Source of the DNA: an uncultured Porphyromonadaceae bacterium
Lineage (GTDB): Bacteria > Bacteroidota > Bacteroidia > Bacteroidales > Muribaculaceae
NCBI GenBank assembly: GCA_900545955.1
Contig: URAU01000003.1
Location: 62,001-126,000, forward strand
Direction: 5' to 3'
DNA: 64,000 nt
Made by a program: the position numbers and the translations under genes. Shown here piece after piece: positions 43,554 through 52,722 of this stretch. Under the pieces are notes generated by a model. It saw nothing but the letters and a program-made list of their open reading frames with translations. It made no database searches and was not told where the DNA came from. Position 1 is the stretch's first letter. Each line of letters starts with the position of its first letter.

Positions 43554-44528
43554 TCAGCGAGGCCGCGGAATGTCCTGGAGCGCTATCAGATGGTTGACGA
43601 TGGCAAAAATCGTCAGACCGGCCATTGAATGTATCTGGAGTTTGGCGCTGATGTTGCGGCGGTGGGTTGTCACGGTGTGGACCGACAGACAGAGGGCATC
43701 GGCAATCTGCTTGTTGGACAGCCCTTTTGCAATCTGCACGATTATCTCTTTCTCGCGGTCGGAGAGGGTTGCGATTTTTTCGGCATCCGACTGGGGCTCG
43801 TCGGCGCCGTGGGCGCTCGTGTCGGCCGGGAGGTGTGCGGGGCTCTGTTCGATTTCGCGCTCAAGCCTCCGTACGGCCGGCACAAACAGCCGGTCTTCCA
43901 CCAGACAGTGCATGTGGAGGTCGTGTTCGCAGGTGATGATATCGAAAAGGGCCGAGTTGAGCATATCGTTTCCCTTTTCGGGATAGTAGCGTACCACCAT
44001 ATCCTTGAGCTCCTTGAGCTTGGGGTCGATATGGGTATGGTGGGAGGCGAATTTGCCGATATTGAAACTGTCGGGCGCGGGGCGGCTTTTCAGAAGATTT
44101 TCCACATAGGGGAATACGCGCCGGTCTTCAGCGTCCATATGCCGCGAAACTTCGGTCACATAGTCGTCGTAAAAGCGGAGAATGAGGAATCCGAGCCCGT
44201 CGGTGCGCGAAGTGTCGATGGCGTCGATCAGTTTGCGGCGAATCAGCGGCAGAACAAAATCGAGAAAATATGTGTGGGCATTTTTCAGATATGCCATCAG
44301 CGTCGGCAACTTTATGAGGGTATGATCGGCCGGGCGGCCGCTCATAAAGTTTGCCACGGCGAGAAACGTAGGGCAGTCGAGCCCGTTGTCGGCACAGACT
44401 TCTTCGACGAGTTTATCGCCGAATCCGAGCGAGATGCCGAAACGAGTGAGCACCATCAGGAGGGTGGGATCGGCCGATATCAGCGACCGCATGGTGGATT
44501 GTGGGGTGAATGGTGCGGGTGTAGGCAT
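43554..44528 (-). CDS. Hemerythrin-LuxR transcription regulator
   Basis: A 324-residue protein. Residues 10-60 resemble the ScdA/RIC N-terminal domain (SADPTLLMVLTRFGISLGFGDKLVEEVC) but lack its Cys pair. Residues about 85-230 look like a hemerythrin four-helix bundle with likely diiron ligands (AHTYFLDF, SRHMDAEDRRVF, ASHHTHI, HCLVEDRLF; two HxxxE or HxxxED patterns). Residues about 255-315 are a LuxR helix-turn-helix (LSDREKEIIVQIAKGLSNKQIADALCLSVHTVTTHRRNI). It would therefore read oxygen, nitric oxide or iron state and switch genes. Its ATG overlaps the ftsH stop (TAATG), implying coupled translation. Confidence 0.85.
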   Translation of the reverse strand: MPTPAPFTPQSTMRSLISADPTLLMVLTRFGISLGFGDKLVEEVCADNGLDCPTFLAVANFMSGRPADHTLIKLPTLMAYLKNAHTYFLDFVLPLIRRKLIDAIDTSRTDGLGFLILRFYDDYVTEVSRHMDAEDRRVFPYVENLLKSRPAPDSFNIGKFASHHTHIDPKLKELKDMVVRYYPEKGNDMLNSALFDIITCEHDLHMHCLVEDRLFVPAVRRLEREIEQSPAHLPADTSAHGADEPQSDAEKIATLSDREKEIIVQIAKGLSNKQIADALCLSVHTVTTHRRNISAKLQIHSMAGLTIFAIVNHLIALQDIPRPR

Positions 44529-46672
44529 TATTCCTTTTTATTGTCGGTTTTGCGCGGAATGGGAGGGGGTGTGGATGAATTGCCGTTGCTATTCTTATCA
44601 TCCGCTGAATCTTTGACGTTGTCAGCGGTGCAATCGGTTGCATCAACGGCTTCGACATCCACTATTTCCGGGGTGCCGCTGTCGTGTGGTGCATCCGATG
44701 CCTTGGCTTTCTCTGCGTCGCGGAGCTGTTCGGCCGTCTGCTGTGCGGCGAGGATTTCGTCGGTGCGCGAGGTCCAGCGGCGTTTGCCGAAAATCTGCTC
44801 CACATCTTCGGTGAAGATTACCTCGCGTGTGTAGAGCACGTCGGCCAGCTTGTTGTGGCCTGCGGCATATTCGCGCAGAATCTGCTTGGCGCGCTGATAC
44901 TGCTCGTCGACAATACGGGCCACCTCCTGGTCGATCAGGCGGGCGGTCTCCTCGCTGTATGGCTTGGTGAAGCCGTAGGCCTGACCGGTTGAATCGTAGT
45001 AGGAGAGATTCGGAAGTTTGTCGCTCATGCCGTAGTACAGCACCATGGCGTATGCCTGTTTCGTGACGCGCTCGAGGTCGTTGGCTGCACCGGTGGAAAT
45101 GTGGCCGAGGAAAAGCTCTTCGGCTGCACGGCCTCCGAGTGTGGCGCACATCTCGTCGAGCAAAGCCTGGGTAGGGGTAATCTGGCGTTCTTCGGGCAGA
45201 TACCAGGCTGCGCCGAGGGCTTTGCCTCGCGGCACTATCGTTACTTTGATCAGCGGATTGGCATACCGGAGATTCCACGATACGGTGGCATGGCCGGCCT
45301 CGTGGCATGCGATGGATTTCTTCTCTTCGGTGGTTGTGATCTTCGAGCGTTTCTCAAGACCGCCGATAATGCGGTCTACGGCATCGATGAAGTCCTGACG
45401 CTGAACGTGGGTCTTGTTGTGACGGGCGGCGATAAGGGCCGCCTCATTGCAGACGTTGGCGATATCGGCACCGGAGAATCCGGGTGTCTGACGGGCCAGA
45501 AGGTCTACGTCGACGCTCTCGTCGGTCTTGATGCCTTTGAGATGTACGTTGAATATGGCCACGCGGTCGGGGAGTTCGGGTAGCTCCACGTAAATCTGGC
45601 GGTCGAAGCGGCCTGCACGCAGGAGCGCTTTGTCGAGGATGTCGGCGCGGTTGGTGGCCGCAAGGATGATTACGCCGGAGTTTGTGCCGAAACCGTCCAT
45701 TTCGGTAAGGAGCTGGTTGAGGGTGTTTTCGCGCTCGTCGTTGGCTCCCATGTTGGGGTTCTTGCCGCGGGCACGGCCTACAGCGTCGATTTCGTCGATG
45801 AACACTATGCAGGGAGCTTTCTCCTTTGCTTTCTGGAAGAGGTCTCGAACGCGCGATGCGCCCACACCGACAAACATCTCTACGAAGTCGGAACCCGACA
45901 TGGAGAAGAACGGCACGTTAGCCTCGCCGGCCACAGCCTTGGCCAGGAGGGTCTTACCCGTTCCAGGAGGGCCTACAAGGAGGGCCCCTTTTGGAATCTT
46001 TCCGCCAAGATTGGTGTAGCGCTGCGGATTCTTGAGGAATTCCACAATCTCCTCGATTTCGGTCTTAGCCTCGGAAAGGCCGGCCACGTCGGCGAAGGTC
46101 ACTTTCATGGCGTTGTCCTTGTCGAATACCTGAGCCTTAGATTTCCCTACGGAGAATACTCCTCCGGGACCGCCGTCGCGATTGTTCATACGCCGCATAA
46201 GGAAGAACCAGAAGCCGATGAGCAGGAGTATGGGGCCGAACGTCCAGATAAACGACGAGATGTCGGTGCTGTCCTCATAGGCTACGGGGCCTGTGTAGAT
46301 GCCCGAATCATGCCATTCGTCAACTTTTTTGGCGAAGTTGTCGACCGACGGCACCGTGGTGCGTATGTAATATTCCTTTCCGGGCATTACCTCTTTCATA
46401 CGGAATATTTTCTTTGCGAGCGAATCGCTGACAAGCGCCGTGGCCGTGCCGCTTTTCTTGTCGACGATTATCTTTTTGATGTCGCCGTTTCTAACCGTAG
46501 TAGAGTCTGTGAGATGCTCCTCGAAAGGAGTGTAGTCCATGCTTTCCGTAACGGTCTGGTCGTTCATGAAATACATTCCGGCCAGAAACAGGATAATCAG
46601 CACATACATCCAGTAGATGCTGAATTTTATCTGAGGCTTGCGCAGATTGGGCTTGGGGGAGGGTGCTGCCAT
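44528..46672 (-). CDS. ftsH: ATP-dependent zinc metalloprotease FtsH
   Basis: FtsH pulls out and degrades unneeded or damaged membrane and cytosolic proteins. The 714-residue protein has two membrane helices (about 18-36 and 142-160), Walker A GPPGTGKT at 234-241, Walker B VFIDEIDA near 290-296, the arginine-finger region (RAGRFDRQ), and the zinc motif HEAGH at 457-461. The C-terminal tail of about 60 residues is acidic and ends KTDNKKE. rsfS precedes it by 29 bases, a common Bacteroidales pairing. The gene after it is a hemerythrin regulator rather than the usual lipid-synthesis gene. Confidence 0.96.
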   Translation of the reverse strand: MAAPSPKPNLRKPQIKFSIYWMYVLIILFLAGMYFMNDQTVTESMDYTPFEEHLTDSTTVRNGDIKKIIVDKKSGTATALVSDSLAKKIFRMKEVMPGKEYYIRTTVPSVDNFAKKVDEWHDSGIYTGPVAYEDSTDISSFIWTFGPILLLIGFWFFLMRRMNNRDGGPGGVFSVGKSKAQVFDKDNAMKVTFADVAGLSEAKTEIEEIVEFLKNPQRYTNLGGKIPKGALLVGPPGTGKTLLAKAVAGEANVPFFSMSGSDFVEMFVGVGASRVRDLFQKAKEKAPCIVFIDEIDAVGRARGKNPNMGANDERENTLNQLLTEMDGFGTNSGVIILAATNRADILDKALLRAGRFDRQIYVELPELPDRVAIFNVHLKGIKTDESVDVDLLARQTPGFSGADIANVCNEAALIAARHNKTHVQRQDFIDAVDRIIGGLEKRSKITTTEEKKSIACHEAGHATVSWNLRYANPLIKVTIVPRGKALGAAWYLPEERQITPTQALLDEMCATLGGRAAEELFLGHISTGAANDLERVTKQAYAMVLYYGMSDKLPNLSYYDSTGQAYGFTKPYSEETARLIDQEVARIVDEQYQRAKQILREYAAGHNKLADVLYTREVIFTEDVEQIFGKRRWTSRTDEILAAQQTAEQLRDAEKAKASDAPHDSGTPEIVDVEAVDATDCTADNVKDSADDKNSNGNSSTPPPIPRKTDNKKE

Positions 46673-46701
46673 GGATTTAATGAATTATTGGGCGGAAACG
46701 G

Positions 46702-47100
46702 TTAGTCAAGGTCGGGAATCTCGGTGATAATGGCGTCGTTCCAGAGTTCCTCGAGGTTATAGAGCTGCCGGGCGTCGGGAGTGAAAATGTGGACCATGGT
46801 GGAGCCGTAGTCGATTACGATCCACTGCGCGTTGCGGTAGCCATCGTAGTTGTAGGGTTTTACCCGGGCGATGTCGAGAAGTTCCTCGCGGATATTGTCG
46901 GCTATGGCAGCTACCTGTTGCGGCGTGCGCCCCTCGGCCACGATGAATTCGCGGGCCGGAGCCGACTCTATGCTTTCAAGATTGATTACCGTTATCCCTT
47001 TCGCTTTCTTATTCTGGGCGGCTTCCACAATCATTTCGCGGAGCTGTTTGTCGTCGAGATTTTTGATTGTCGTGTTGTCTGGGCTGATGGATGTTGTCAT
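46702..47100 (-). CDS. rsfS: Ribosome silencing factor RsfS
   Basis: RsfS binds ribosomal protein L14 and keeps the subunits apart when nutrients are short. The 132-residue protein has KKAKGITVINLESI, REFIVAEGRTPQQVAAIADNI and the WIVIDYGSTMVHIFTPDARQLYNLEELW block, all diagnostic. It sits upstream of ftsH on the same strand and is probably the first gene of that operon. Confidence 0.94.
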   Translation of the reverse strand: MTTSISPDNTTIKNLDDKQLREMIVEAAQNKKAKGITVINLESIESAPAREFIVAEGRTPQQVAAIADNIREELLDIARVKPYNYDGYRNAQWIVIDYGSTMVHIFTPDARQLYNLEELWNDAIITEIPDLD

Positions 47101-47144
47101 GTGTAGGTGTGATGATATGGATGGAGAGAGCCTTGTAGACGTTA

Positions 47145-47160
47145 CAAATTTACAAAATTA
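47145..47160 (-). promoter_or_regulatory. Overlapping -7 boxes upstream of rsfS
   Basis: On the minus strand TAATTTTG (47160-47153) is followed directly by TAAATTTG (47152-47145), two TAnnTTTG matches about 50 bases before rsfS. No clear TTTG box lies 20 bases further up. Confidence 0.4.
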
Positions 47161-47347
47161 ATTTTAATATAATATAGGTGTGTCAGATCCGTAGGGGCTG
47201 TAGAGCGTTCTGCAGGCCTCCTCTAACATTTTTTATAACAATAAGCGGGGGCAAAAGGATGATGGCGGGGGTATAAAAATTTAGCAAGCGCTACGTACCA
47301 CACGCTGCGCTTGCCGAGGTCGATGTAGAGTGTTAATATGAGGTTTG

Positions 47348-47422
<75 letters not shown>

Positions 47423-47517
47423 ATGCTGATGCTTCGGAGCAATGCCCCTTGGCTCGTTTGCGGTGCAAAGTTACAACTTATTTCTGAATCCGCAATAGTC
47501 TGCGGCCATTTTTTTGT

Positions 47518-48495
47518 TTAAAAAGTGGCCGAGAGGGAGAATCCGAAGGCTGCGCCGGAGCCGGGTGCCGGCGATGGTATGAGCAGTGGTTGCGATGTCA
47601 GGCAGCCGGGACCGAGGGAACGGCACGTGCCCGGGCGCAGGGCGCCTACTACTTCGTTAACGGGATCGAGGAAGAAAGCCGCTATATGGCCCAGTACCGG
47701 CGACCCGAGAATTTCGTAGTTGTTTTCCACGATAATGCGTTTGAGCCGGTAGAATCCTTCGCCGATGAGCGAGCCGACAATCGGGGTGATAAACAGGTCC
47801 TGATACGAGGGCCGTTCCATACAGGCCTCGATTCCGAATTCCCACCCTACGGTGGAGATTATGGCTGAATAGAGCATCGAGCGCCAGAAGTTGAATCCGC
47901 ACGTGCGGGCACACATGAAGTATGCTGCGCCGGCATAGGGGTGGAGCACATAGTTGAAGATAAACTTGTCGTGGTCCCACTCGGGGCCTTTCTTGAAGAT
48001 GTTCTTATACCATCGGTCCCAGAAATGCGTATTGTGCATTTCAGCGCGGTTCCATGCGGTGGCGTCTTCCGGCAGTAGCTCCAATACGAAAAGTGTACCC
48101 ACAAACGCGCCTGAAAGCACGGCTGTGTTTATCCACATGTCGTGCCACCATGGCTCGTTGAGCGTCCAGGATGCCGGCATTGAGTAGAGCGAACGCGGGC
48201 GCGAGGGTATCATGGCGAGCGTGTCGCGGTCTACGGCCGATGCCTCGGCGTCGAGTTTCGGCGGCTCGGGCGGTGTATAGGATTCCGCACGCATGCGGGC
48301 GTCGGATTCAGGTATGACGGGCATTTCCGGCTGTCGGGCCTTCACCACGAGTTCGTCGACGACGACGGTGGTGACGGTCGTTGAGTCGGAGGCTGAAGTC
48401 TGCGCGGCTGCGGGAAGCGCCAGCAGCGTGAGCACGAACGCCATCAGAAGCATGATGAACATAATGCGGTAGTGTAATCGGTGATTAATCTTCAT
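47518..48495 (-). CDS. DUF3943 membrane-associated protein
   Basis: A 325-residue protein starting at ATG 48495 (starts up to 33 bases upstream are in frame). It has a signal peptide (FIMLLMAFVLTLLALPAAAQ) and a variable linker, then the DUF3943 core: WYKNIFKKGPEWDHDKFIFNYVLHPYAGAAYFMCAR, SMLYSAIISTVGWEFGIEACMERPSYQDLFITPIVGSLIGEGFYRLKR. Several short hydrophobic segments suggest an outer- or inner-membrane protein, and the last residues end in Phe. The function of DUF3943 is unknown. Confidence 0.8.
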   Translation of the reverse strand: MKINHRLHYRIMFIMLLMAFVLTLLALPAAAQTSASDSTTVTTVVVDELVVKARQPEMPVIPESDARMRAESYTPPEPPKLDAEASAVDRDTLAMIPSRPRSLYSMPASWTLNEPWWHDMWINTAVLSGAFVGTLFVLELLPEDATAWNRAEMHNTHFWDRWYKNIFKKGPEWDHDKFIFNYVLHPYAGAAYFMCARTCGFNFWRSMLYSAIISTVGWEFGIEACMERPSYQDLFITPIVGSLIGEGFYRLKRIIVENNYEILGSPVLGHIAAFFLDPVNEVVGALRPGTCRSLGPGCLTSQPLLIPSPAPGSGAAFGFSLSATF

Positions 48496-48614
48496 ATCCC
48501 ATGTAAGTCTCATAATCAAAATAGCCAATCGCTCTCGTGGAGCTTATTCTATTTTAATAACAAACGAAGGTAGATAAAGTATCACGCAAAATGTTTATCC
48601 GCCTTCGCGCGTTG

Positions 48615-48645
48615 TTGGCCGTTTCGACATATTGTGGTAAATTTG
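48615..48645 (+). promoter_or_regulatory. Two-box promoter for the LolC/E-like gene
   Basis: TTG at 48615-48617, a 20-base spacer, then TAAATTTG at 48638-48645. The leader between it and ATG 48731 holds the inverted repeat GAAGTCAT (48665-48672) and ATGACTTC (48699-48706). Confidence 0.65.
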
Positions 48646-48730
48646 CGGTTGCAATCTGTTTATAGAAGTCATAAATTCTTTTCGAAGAAAAACTTTCAAT
48701 GACTTCATGGCCAATTAGAGTGCTGCACGT

Positions 48731-49996
48731 ATGTCATCGATTTCGACTTTTATAGCGCGCCGTCTGGCATCTTCGCGGGGGATGGACAACCGTACCGGTC
48801 CTGCTGTGGCCGTCGCTTCCGGGGGGCTGGCTCTTTCTTTGGCCGTGATGTTGCTTGCCGTGGCCATAACCACGGGGTTCAAACGTGAGATAACCGATAA
48901 AATAAGCGGGCTGGAAGCTCAGATCAGAATTACATCGCTGCGCGGAGGTACGGATGTCGGGGTGCCGGTGGAGTGGTCGTCAACCTTTGCAGGCATTGTT
49001 TCCGATGCGTTGATGCCGTTCGCTTCCGGTAAGGAACCGGATATAGCCCCGGTGGCCGCAGTGGCAGGTATTCTGAAGTCGCCCTCGGATTTCGCCGGAC
49101 TCGCGTTCAGGGCCTCACGTGGCGGTTCGATGACTGATTTCGAGAGCGGGATGCTTGAGGAGGGTCGGATGCCGGGTGTGGATTCTATGGGCGAAATCGC
49201 TGTTTCAGCCACCACGGCGCGGGAACTCGGTCTGGCCGTCGGCGATAAGGTAAGCGCGTATTTCATTGCTGCGGGCGGAGCCGGTATACGCCCCAGGCGG
49301 TTCGATGTAGTAGGCGTTTTTCGCAGTGATTTCGGGGAGTTCGACAATTCGGCGGCCTATTGCTCGGCTACATCAGTCTGGCGTCTGCGCGGCCTGGGAG
49401 AAACGCAGGCCGATGCCATTGAAATCCGCGGAATCGACCCCGCACGCATTGACGACGCGACTTCGGTCCTTCAGACTGCATTGAACCAGGCCTTTACCTC
49501 GGGCCGCATATCTGAGCTGACCGTCGCCACTCCGGTGACTTCGGCTGCTGCGGGATATTTCAACTGGCTCGACATGCTCGACACCAATATAATAGTGATA
49601 CTTGTGCTGATGGGATGCGTGAGTGCACTGATGGTGATTGCGTGTGTCTTGATTCTTGTATTGCGGCGCGTCAGGACTATCGGGATACTCAAGGCTCTTG
49701 GCGCGACCGACGGCCGTATTGAGCGCGTGTTTACGCTTTTAGGCGGAAGGGTGGTTCTCTCCGGCATGGTTATCGGCAACGCGATTGCTCTTGCGTTCAT
49801 ATGGATTCAGGGATCTTTCTGGCTGATTCCGCTTGATCCGGCCAATTACTATCTCAGCTATGTACCGGTTGCTATCGGAATAGGGCAGTGGCTGGCGGTG
49901 AACGTGGGTTTCGCTCTGCTGGCGATGTGTGTGGCTCTGTTGCCGGCCACGTTGGTGCGACGCCTCAGCCCGGCCCGCACTATGCGCTGGGAATGA
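48731..49996 (+). CDS. LolC/LolE-type ABC transporter permease
   Basis: A 421-residue permease of the FtsX/LolC/E type. It has one N-terminal helix (VAVASGGLALSLAVMLLAVAITTGF), a large periplasmic part (about 60-275) and three more helices at about 280-300, 335-355 and 375-400. The cytoplasmic loop KALGATDGRIERVFTLLGGRVV is the contact with the partner ATPase. LolCDE extracts lipoproteins from the inner membrane for transport; the partner lolD gene is not nearby, so the exact role is an inference. The stop overlaps the MATE gene on the other strand by 17 bases. Confidence 0.85.
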   Translation: MSSISTFIARRLASSRGMDNRTGPAVAVASGGLALSLAVMLLAVAITTGFKREITDKISGLEAQIRITSLRGGTDVGVPVEWSSTFAGIVSDALMPFASGKEPDIAPVAAVAGILKSPSDFAGLAFRASRGGSMTDFESGMLEEGRMPGVDSMGEIAVSATTARELGLAVGDKVSAYFIAAGGAGIRPRRFDVVGVFRSDFGEFDNSAAYCSATSVWRLRGLGETQADAIEIRGIDPARIDDATSVLQTALNQAFTSGRISELTVATPVTSAAAGYFNWLDMLDTNIIVILVLMGCVSALMVIACVLILVLRRVRTIGILKALGATDGRIERVFTLLGGRVVLSGMVIGNAIALAFIWIQGSFWLIPLDPANYYLSYVPVAIGIGQWLAVNVGFALLAMCVALLPATLVRRLSPARTMRWE

Positions 49997-51380
49997 CGCT
50001 TCCAGCGCGGTGGCGCCTTAAGCTCCGCAATGCTCCTGCCATCATGATGGCCGTGACAAGCGTAGCCAGTATGTCGGAACTCCAGAAAGTAAACCATACG
50101 CCGTTGAGCCCGAACCATTTCGGCAGAAGCAGCAGAAGCGGGATAAAGAATATTACCTGGCGTATGAGGCTCAGAAATACGGATTTGCCGATTTTCCCTA
50201 TAGCCTGGAAATAGGTGGTGGAGACTATCTGGAAGCCTACCATCCAGAAGCATATCATTGCCGTGGAAAGAGCTTTCGCGGTAAAGTCGACCAGGCCAGG
50301 ATCGGAAACGAACGCACGGGCCACTACTTGCGGACACGTCAGACCGATTATCCATCCTCCGAGGCTTATGACAGTGGCGACGGCTACCGCAAGCCAGTAG
50401 ACGCGCGCCACGCGCTCGGTCTGGTTACAGCCGTAGTTGAATCCTACAATGGGTTGCATTCCCTGGCATATACCCAAGATCACGCAGCAGAGCAACGACG
50501 TGAAGGTCACGAAGATTCCCGACGCGGCTATGGCCGCCACGCCTCCGTAGTCAAGCAGGGCGTGGTTTATGAAAATGTTTATGATGCAGGAGCCTGTGTT
50601 GACCACAAACGGCGCCGCGCCGATACCCATTATGGCCCATACGAGTTTTCGGTCGAGGCGGTAGATGCCCGGTGCGAAGGTGACATCGCCGTTGCGCCGG
50701 TCGGTGAAATGCCGCATCACGAAGATTGCCGAGATAGCCATGGCGATGTCGGTGGCGATTGCCGCACCCTTTATGCCCGTGTCGAGGAGGTAGATGAATG
50801 TAGGAGCGAGAACTACGTTGAGCCCCGCGCCGATAAACATCGTCACCATGGCTCGTACGGGGAAGCCCGACGCGCGCATTATATTGTTGAACGAGAATGT
50901 GAGGTTTGTGAGCAGCAGTCCGGGTAGGATAAAGGTCATGAAGTCGCGCGCATAGGGGAGCGTTATCTCATTGGCACCGAACCAGCGGAGCACGGTATCC
51001 ATGAATGCTGCAAACAGCCCTATGTAGATTATGCCGATTGTTAGCGTGAGTGTCAGCGAGTTGCCGAGCACTTTTCTCGCGGTTTCCGGCTTACCGGCAC
51101 CGAGCAGCAGGCTCACGCGTGCCGAGGCTCCGGCGCCGACGAGAGTGCCGAGCGCGGTAGTGATGTTCATTACCGGAAAAGTGATGGCGAGTCCGGCGAT
51201 TGCCTCCGGACCGACCACCTGACCAATAAAAATGCGGTCGACCACGTTGTAGAGCATCATTACGAGCATTCCTACAACCGCCGGAAGCGAATACTGCCAC
51301 AATAACCTCCCTACAGGCATTGTCTGTAGTTGCTCGAGTCGGGCTTGGCGGTCGTCGGAAGCGGCAGTGGCTGCAGGCAT
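49980..51380 (-). CDS. MATE family efflux transporter
   Basis: A 466-residue transporter with twelve helices in two similar halves (VGMLVMMLYNVVDRIFIGQVVGPEAIAGLAITFP at the start, repeated later as FVTFTSLLCCVILGICQGMQPIVGFNYG). These pumps export drugs or metabolites in exchange for Na+ or H+. ATG 51380 is chosen because the frame upstream encodes Pro/Arg-rich sequence without helices. The substrate cannot be told from sequence. Confidence 0.9.
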   Translation of the reverse strand: MPAATAASDDRQARLEQLQTMPVGRLLWQYSLPAVVGMLVMMLYNVVDRIFIGQVVGPEAIAGLAITFPVMNITTALGTLVGAGASARVSLLLGAGKPETARKVLGNSLTLTLTIGIIYIGLFAAFMDTVLRWFGANEITLPYARDFMTFILPGLLLTNLTFSFNNIMRASGFPVRAMVTMFIGAGLNVVLAPTFIYLLDTGIKGAAIATDIAMAISAIFVMRHFTDRRNGDVTFAPGIYRLDRKLVWAIMGIGAAPFVVNTGSCIINIFINHALLDYGGVAAIAASGIFVTFTSLLCCVILGICQGMQPIVGFNYGCNQTERVARVYWLAVAVATVISLGGWIIGLTCPQVVARAFVSDPGLVDFTAKALSTAMICFWMVGFQIVSTTYFQAIGKIGKSVFLSLIRQVIFFIPLLLLLPKWFGLNGVWFTFWSSDILATLVTAIMMAGALRSLRRHRAGSVIPSA

Positions 51381-51435
51381 GTTGGGATGTCTTGATAAGT
51401 TAAAGGGGCTAATGCCGTAGGGTGGCTGACACTGC

Positions 51436-52050
51436 CTATCGGTTGATAAGGGAGAAGAACTCCTGACGCAGGGTGGCGTCGGAGGCGAAGCGTCCGCAGT
51501 AGTCGATTGTGTCGGTGGATGCCATCTGTTTCTCCACGCCGCGCATCTGCATGCACAGGTGCCGGGCGTTGCAGGCCACGATAACGCCGTCGGTATCGAG
51601 CGTTGCGGCCACATGGGCGCAGATTTCGGCGGTAAGGCGTTCCTGCACTTGTAGGCGGCGCGCTATGGCGTTGACGAGTCGGGGGAGTTTGCTCAGGCCT
51701 ACCATCGAGCCTCGGGGAATGTAACCGATGCTCACTGTGCCGAAAAACGGGAGGATATGGTGTTCGCACATCGAATAGAATTCGATGTCGCGGACTACAA
51801 CCATCTGCGAGCCCTGACTGCTGAATATGGCCTGGCGGAGGATGTCGTCGGGATTCTGGCGGTAGCCCTGCGAAGCAAACCACATGGCTTTTGCAGCGCG
51901 CATGGGAGTCTTCACGAGTCCTTCGCGGGTGGGATCGTCGCCAATCAGGCGTATTATTTCCCGGTAATGATCTGCTATGGCCTCGATACGCTCCTGCTCG
52001 GAGAGTGTCGGTGCCTTATCGGTTTCAAAGTCGAAGTTTTCGCAGCTCAT
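51436..52050 (-). CDS. folE: GTP cyclohydrolase I (type IA)
   Basis: FolE opens GTP to give dihydroneopterin triphosphate, the first step towards folate. The 204-residue protein has the zinc and active-site residues in FYSMCEHHILPFFG (Cys, His, His) and the second Cys in VACNARHLCMQMRGV. Length and order match the bacterial type. It lies 58 bases downstream of the SPOR gene on the same strand. Confidence 0.95.
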   Translation of the reverse strand: MSCENFDFETDKAPTLSEQERIEAIADHYREIIRLIGDDPTREGLVKTPMRAAKAMWFASQGYRQNPDDILRQAIFSSQGSQMVVVRDIEFYSMCEHHILPFFGTVSIGYIPRGSMVGLSKLPRLVNAIARRLQVQERLTAEICAHVAATLDTDGVIVACNARHLCMQMRGVEKQMASTDTIDYCGRFASDATLRQEFFSLINR

Positions 52051-52108
52051 TTATAACAAGTGTTTTGAAAATTGTGCCCCGAACCGAAATCGGGAACGGG
52101 TGGAGGGG

Positions 52109-52675
52109 TCAGCGGGTGTTCACACGGTCGCGCACCACGCGCACTTCCTTGGCGTAGCGCGGGAACTGCTTGCGGATGTCGGCGGCGGCTTTTTCAGCCT
52201 CATACTGCGTGCGGAAATCGCCGATGCGCAGTCGCCAGTAGGGCGATGCGTAGGTTACGTAGGTGTCCCACTGAGGGAAAGTGCCGCCCACCATGCGTTC
52301 GCGCTGACGCGCTTCGGATTTGGCGGAACGGACGTTGTTGTCGGCGTAGACCTGAACGCGGTAGCCAACGGTCTTGCCCCCTTTGGGGCGGCTTTCGGTG
52401 GCTTCGCTTTCGGTGCTCTCACCTTCGGAGGAGGTTTCGGCGTTTTCGCCGGGAGCGTCGGCGGCGGAGGCCGCAGCCCTGCGGAGCAGTTGCTCCGGGG
52501 CTGCGACTGTGACCGACGAACCCTTTTCGGCCAGACGTTCCATTATGCCCGACGGGGTGGAGGCGCCGATGCTGTCGGCGGCCTGTTCGGAAACTGACTG
52601 CGCCCGGACCGGAGCGGCGATTGCCGCTATGGCGAGGCTGACAGCCATAGCTATGTGTCGGAAAATGCGGGTCAT
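52109..52675 (-). CDS. SPOR-domain protein
   Basis: A 188-residue exported protein. The signal peptide is MAVSLAIAAIAAPVRAQ, the middle is a low-complexity Glu/Ser/Ala linker, and the C-terminus (VGYRVQVYADNNVRSAKSEARQ to YWRLRIGDFRTQYEAEKAAADIRKQFP) is a SPOR domain that binds glycan strands bare of stem peptides at division sites. It lies between tpiA and folE. Confidence 0.88.
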   Translation of the reverse strand: MTRIFRHIAMAVSLAIAAIAAPVRAQSVSEQAADSIGASTPSGIMERLAEKGSSVTVAAPEQLLRRAAASAADAPGENAETSSEGESTESEATESRPKGGKTVGYRVQVYADNNVRSAKSEARQRERMVGGTFPQWDTYVTYASPYWRLRIGDFRTQYEAEKAAADIRKQFPRYAKEVRVVRDRVNTR

Positions 52676-52722
52676 GGCTAAAAAGGATGTGTGAGGTGCT
52701 TGGTAAGTGGGAAAGAGAATGA

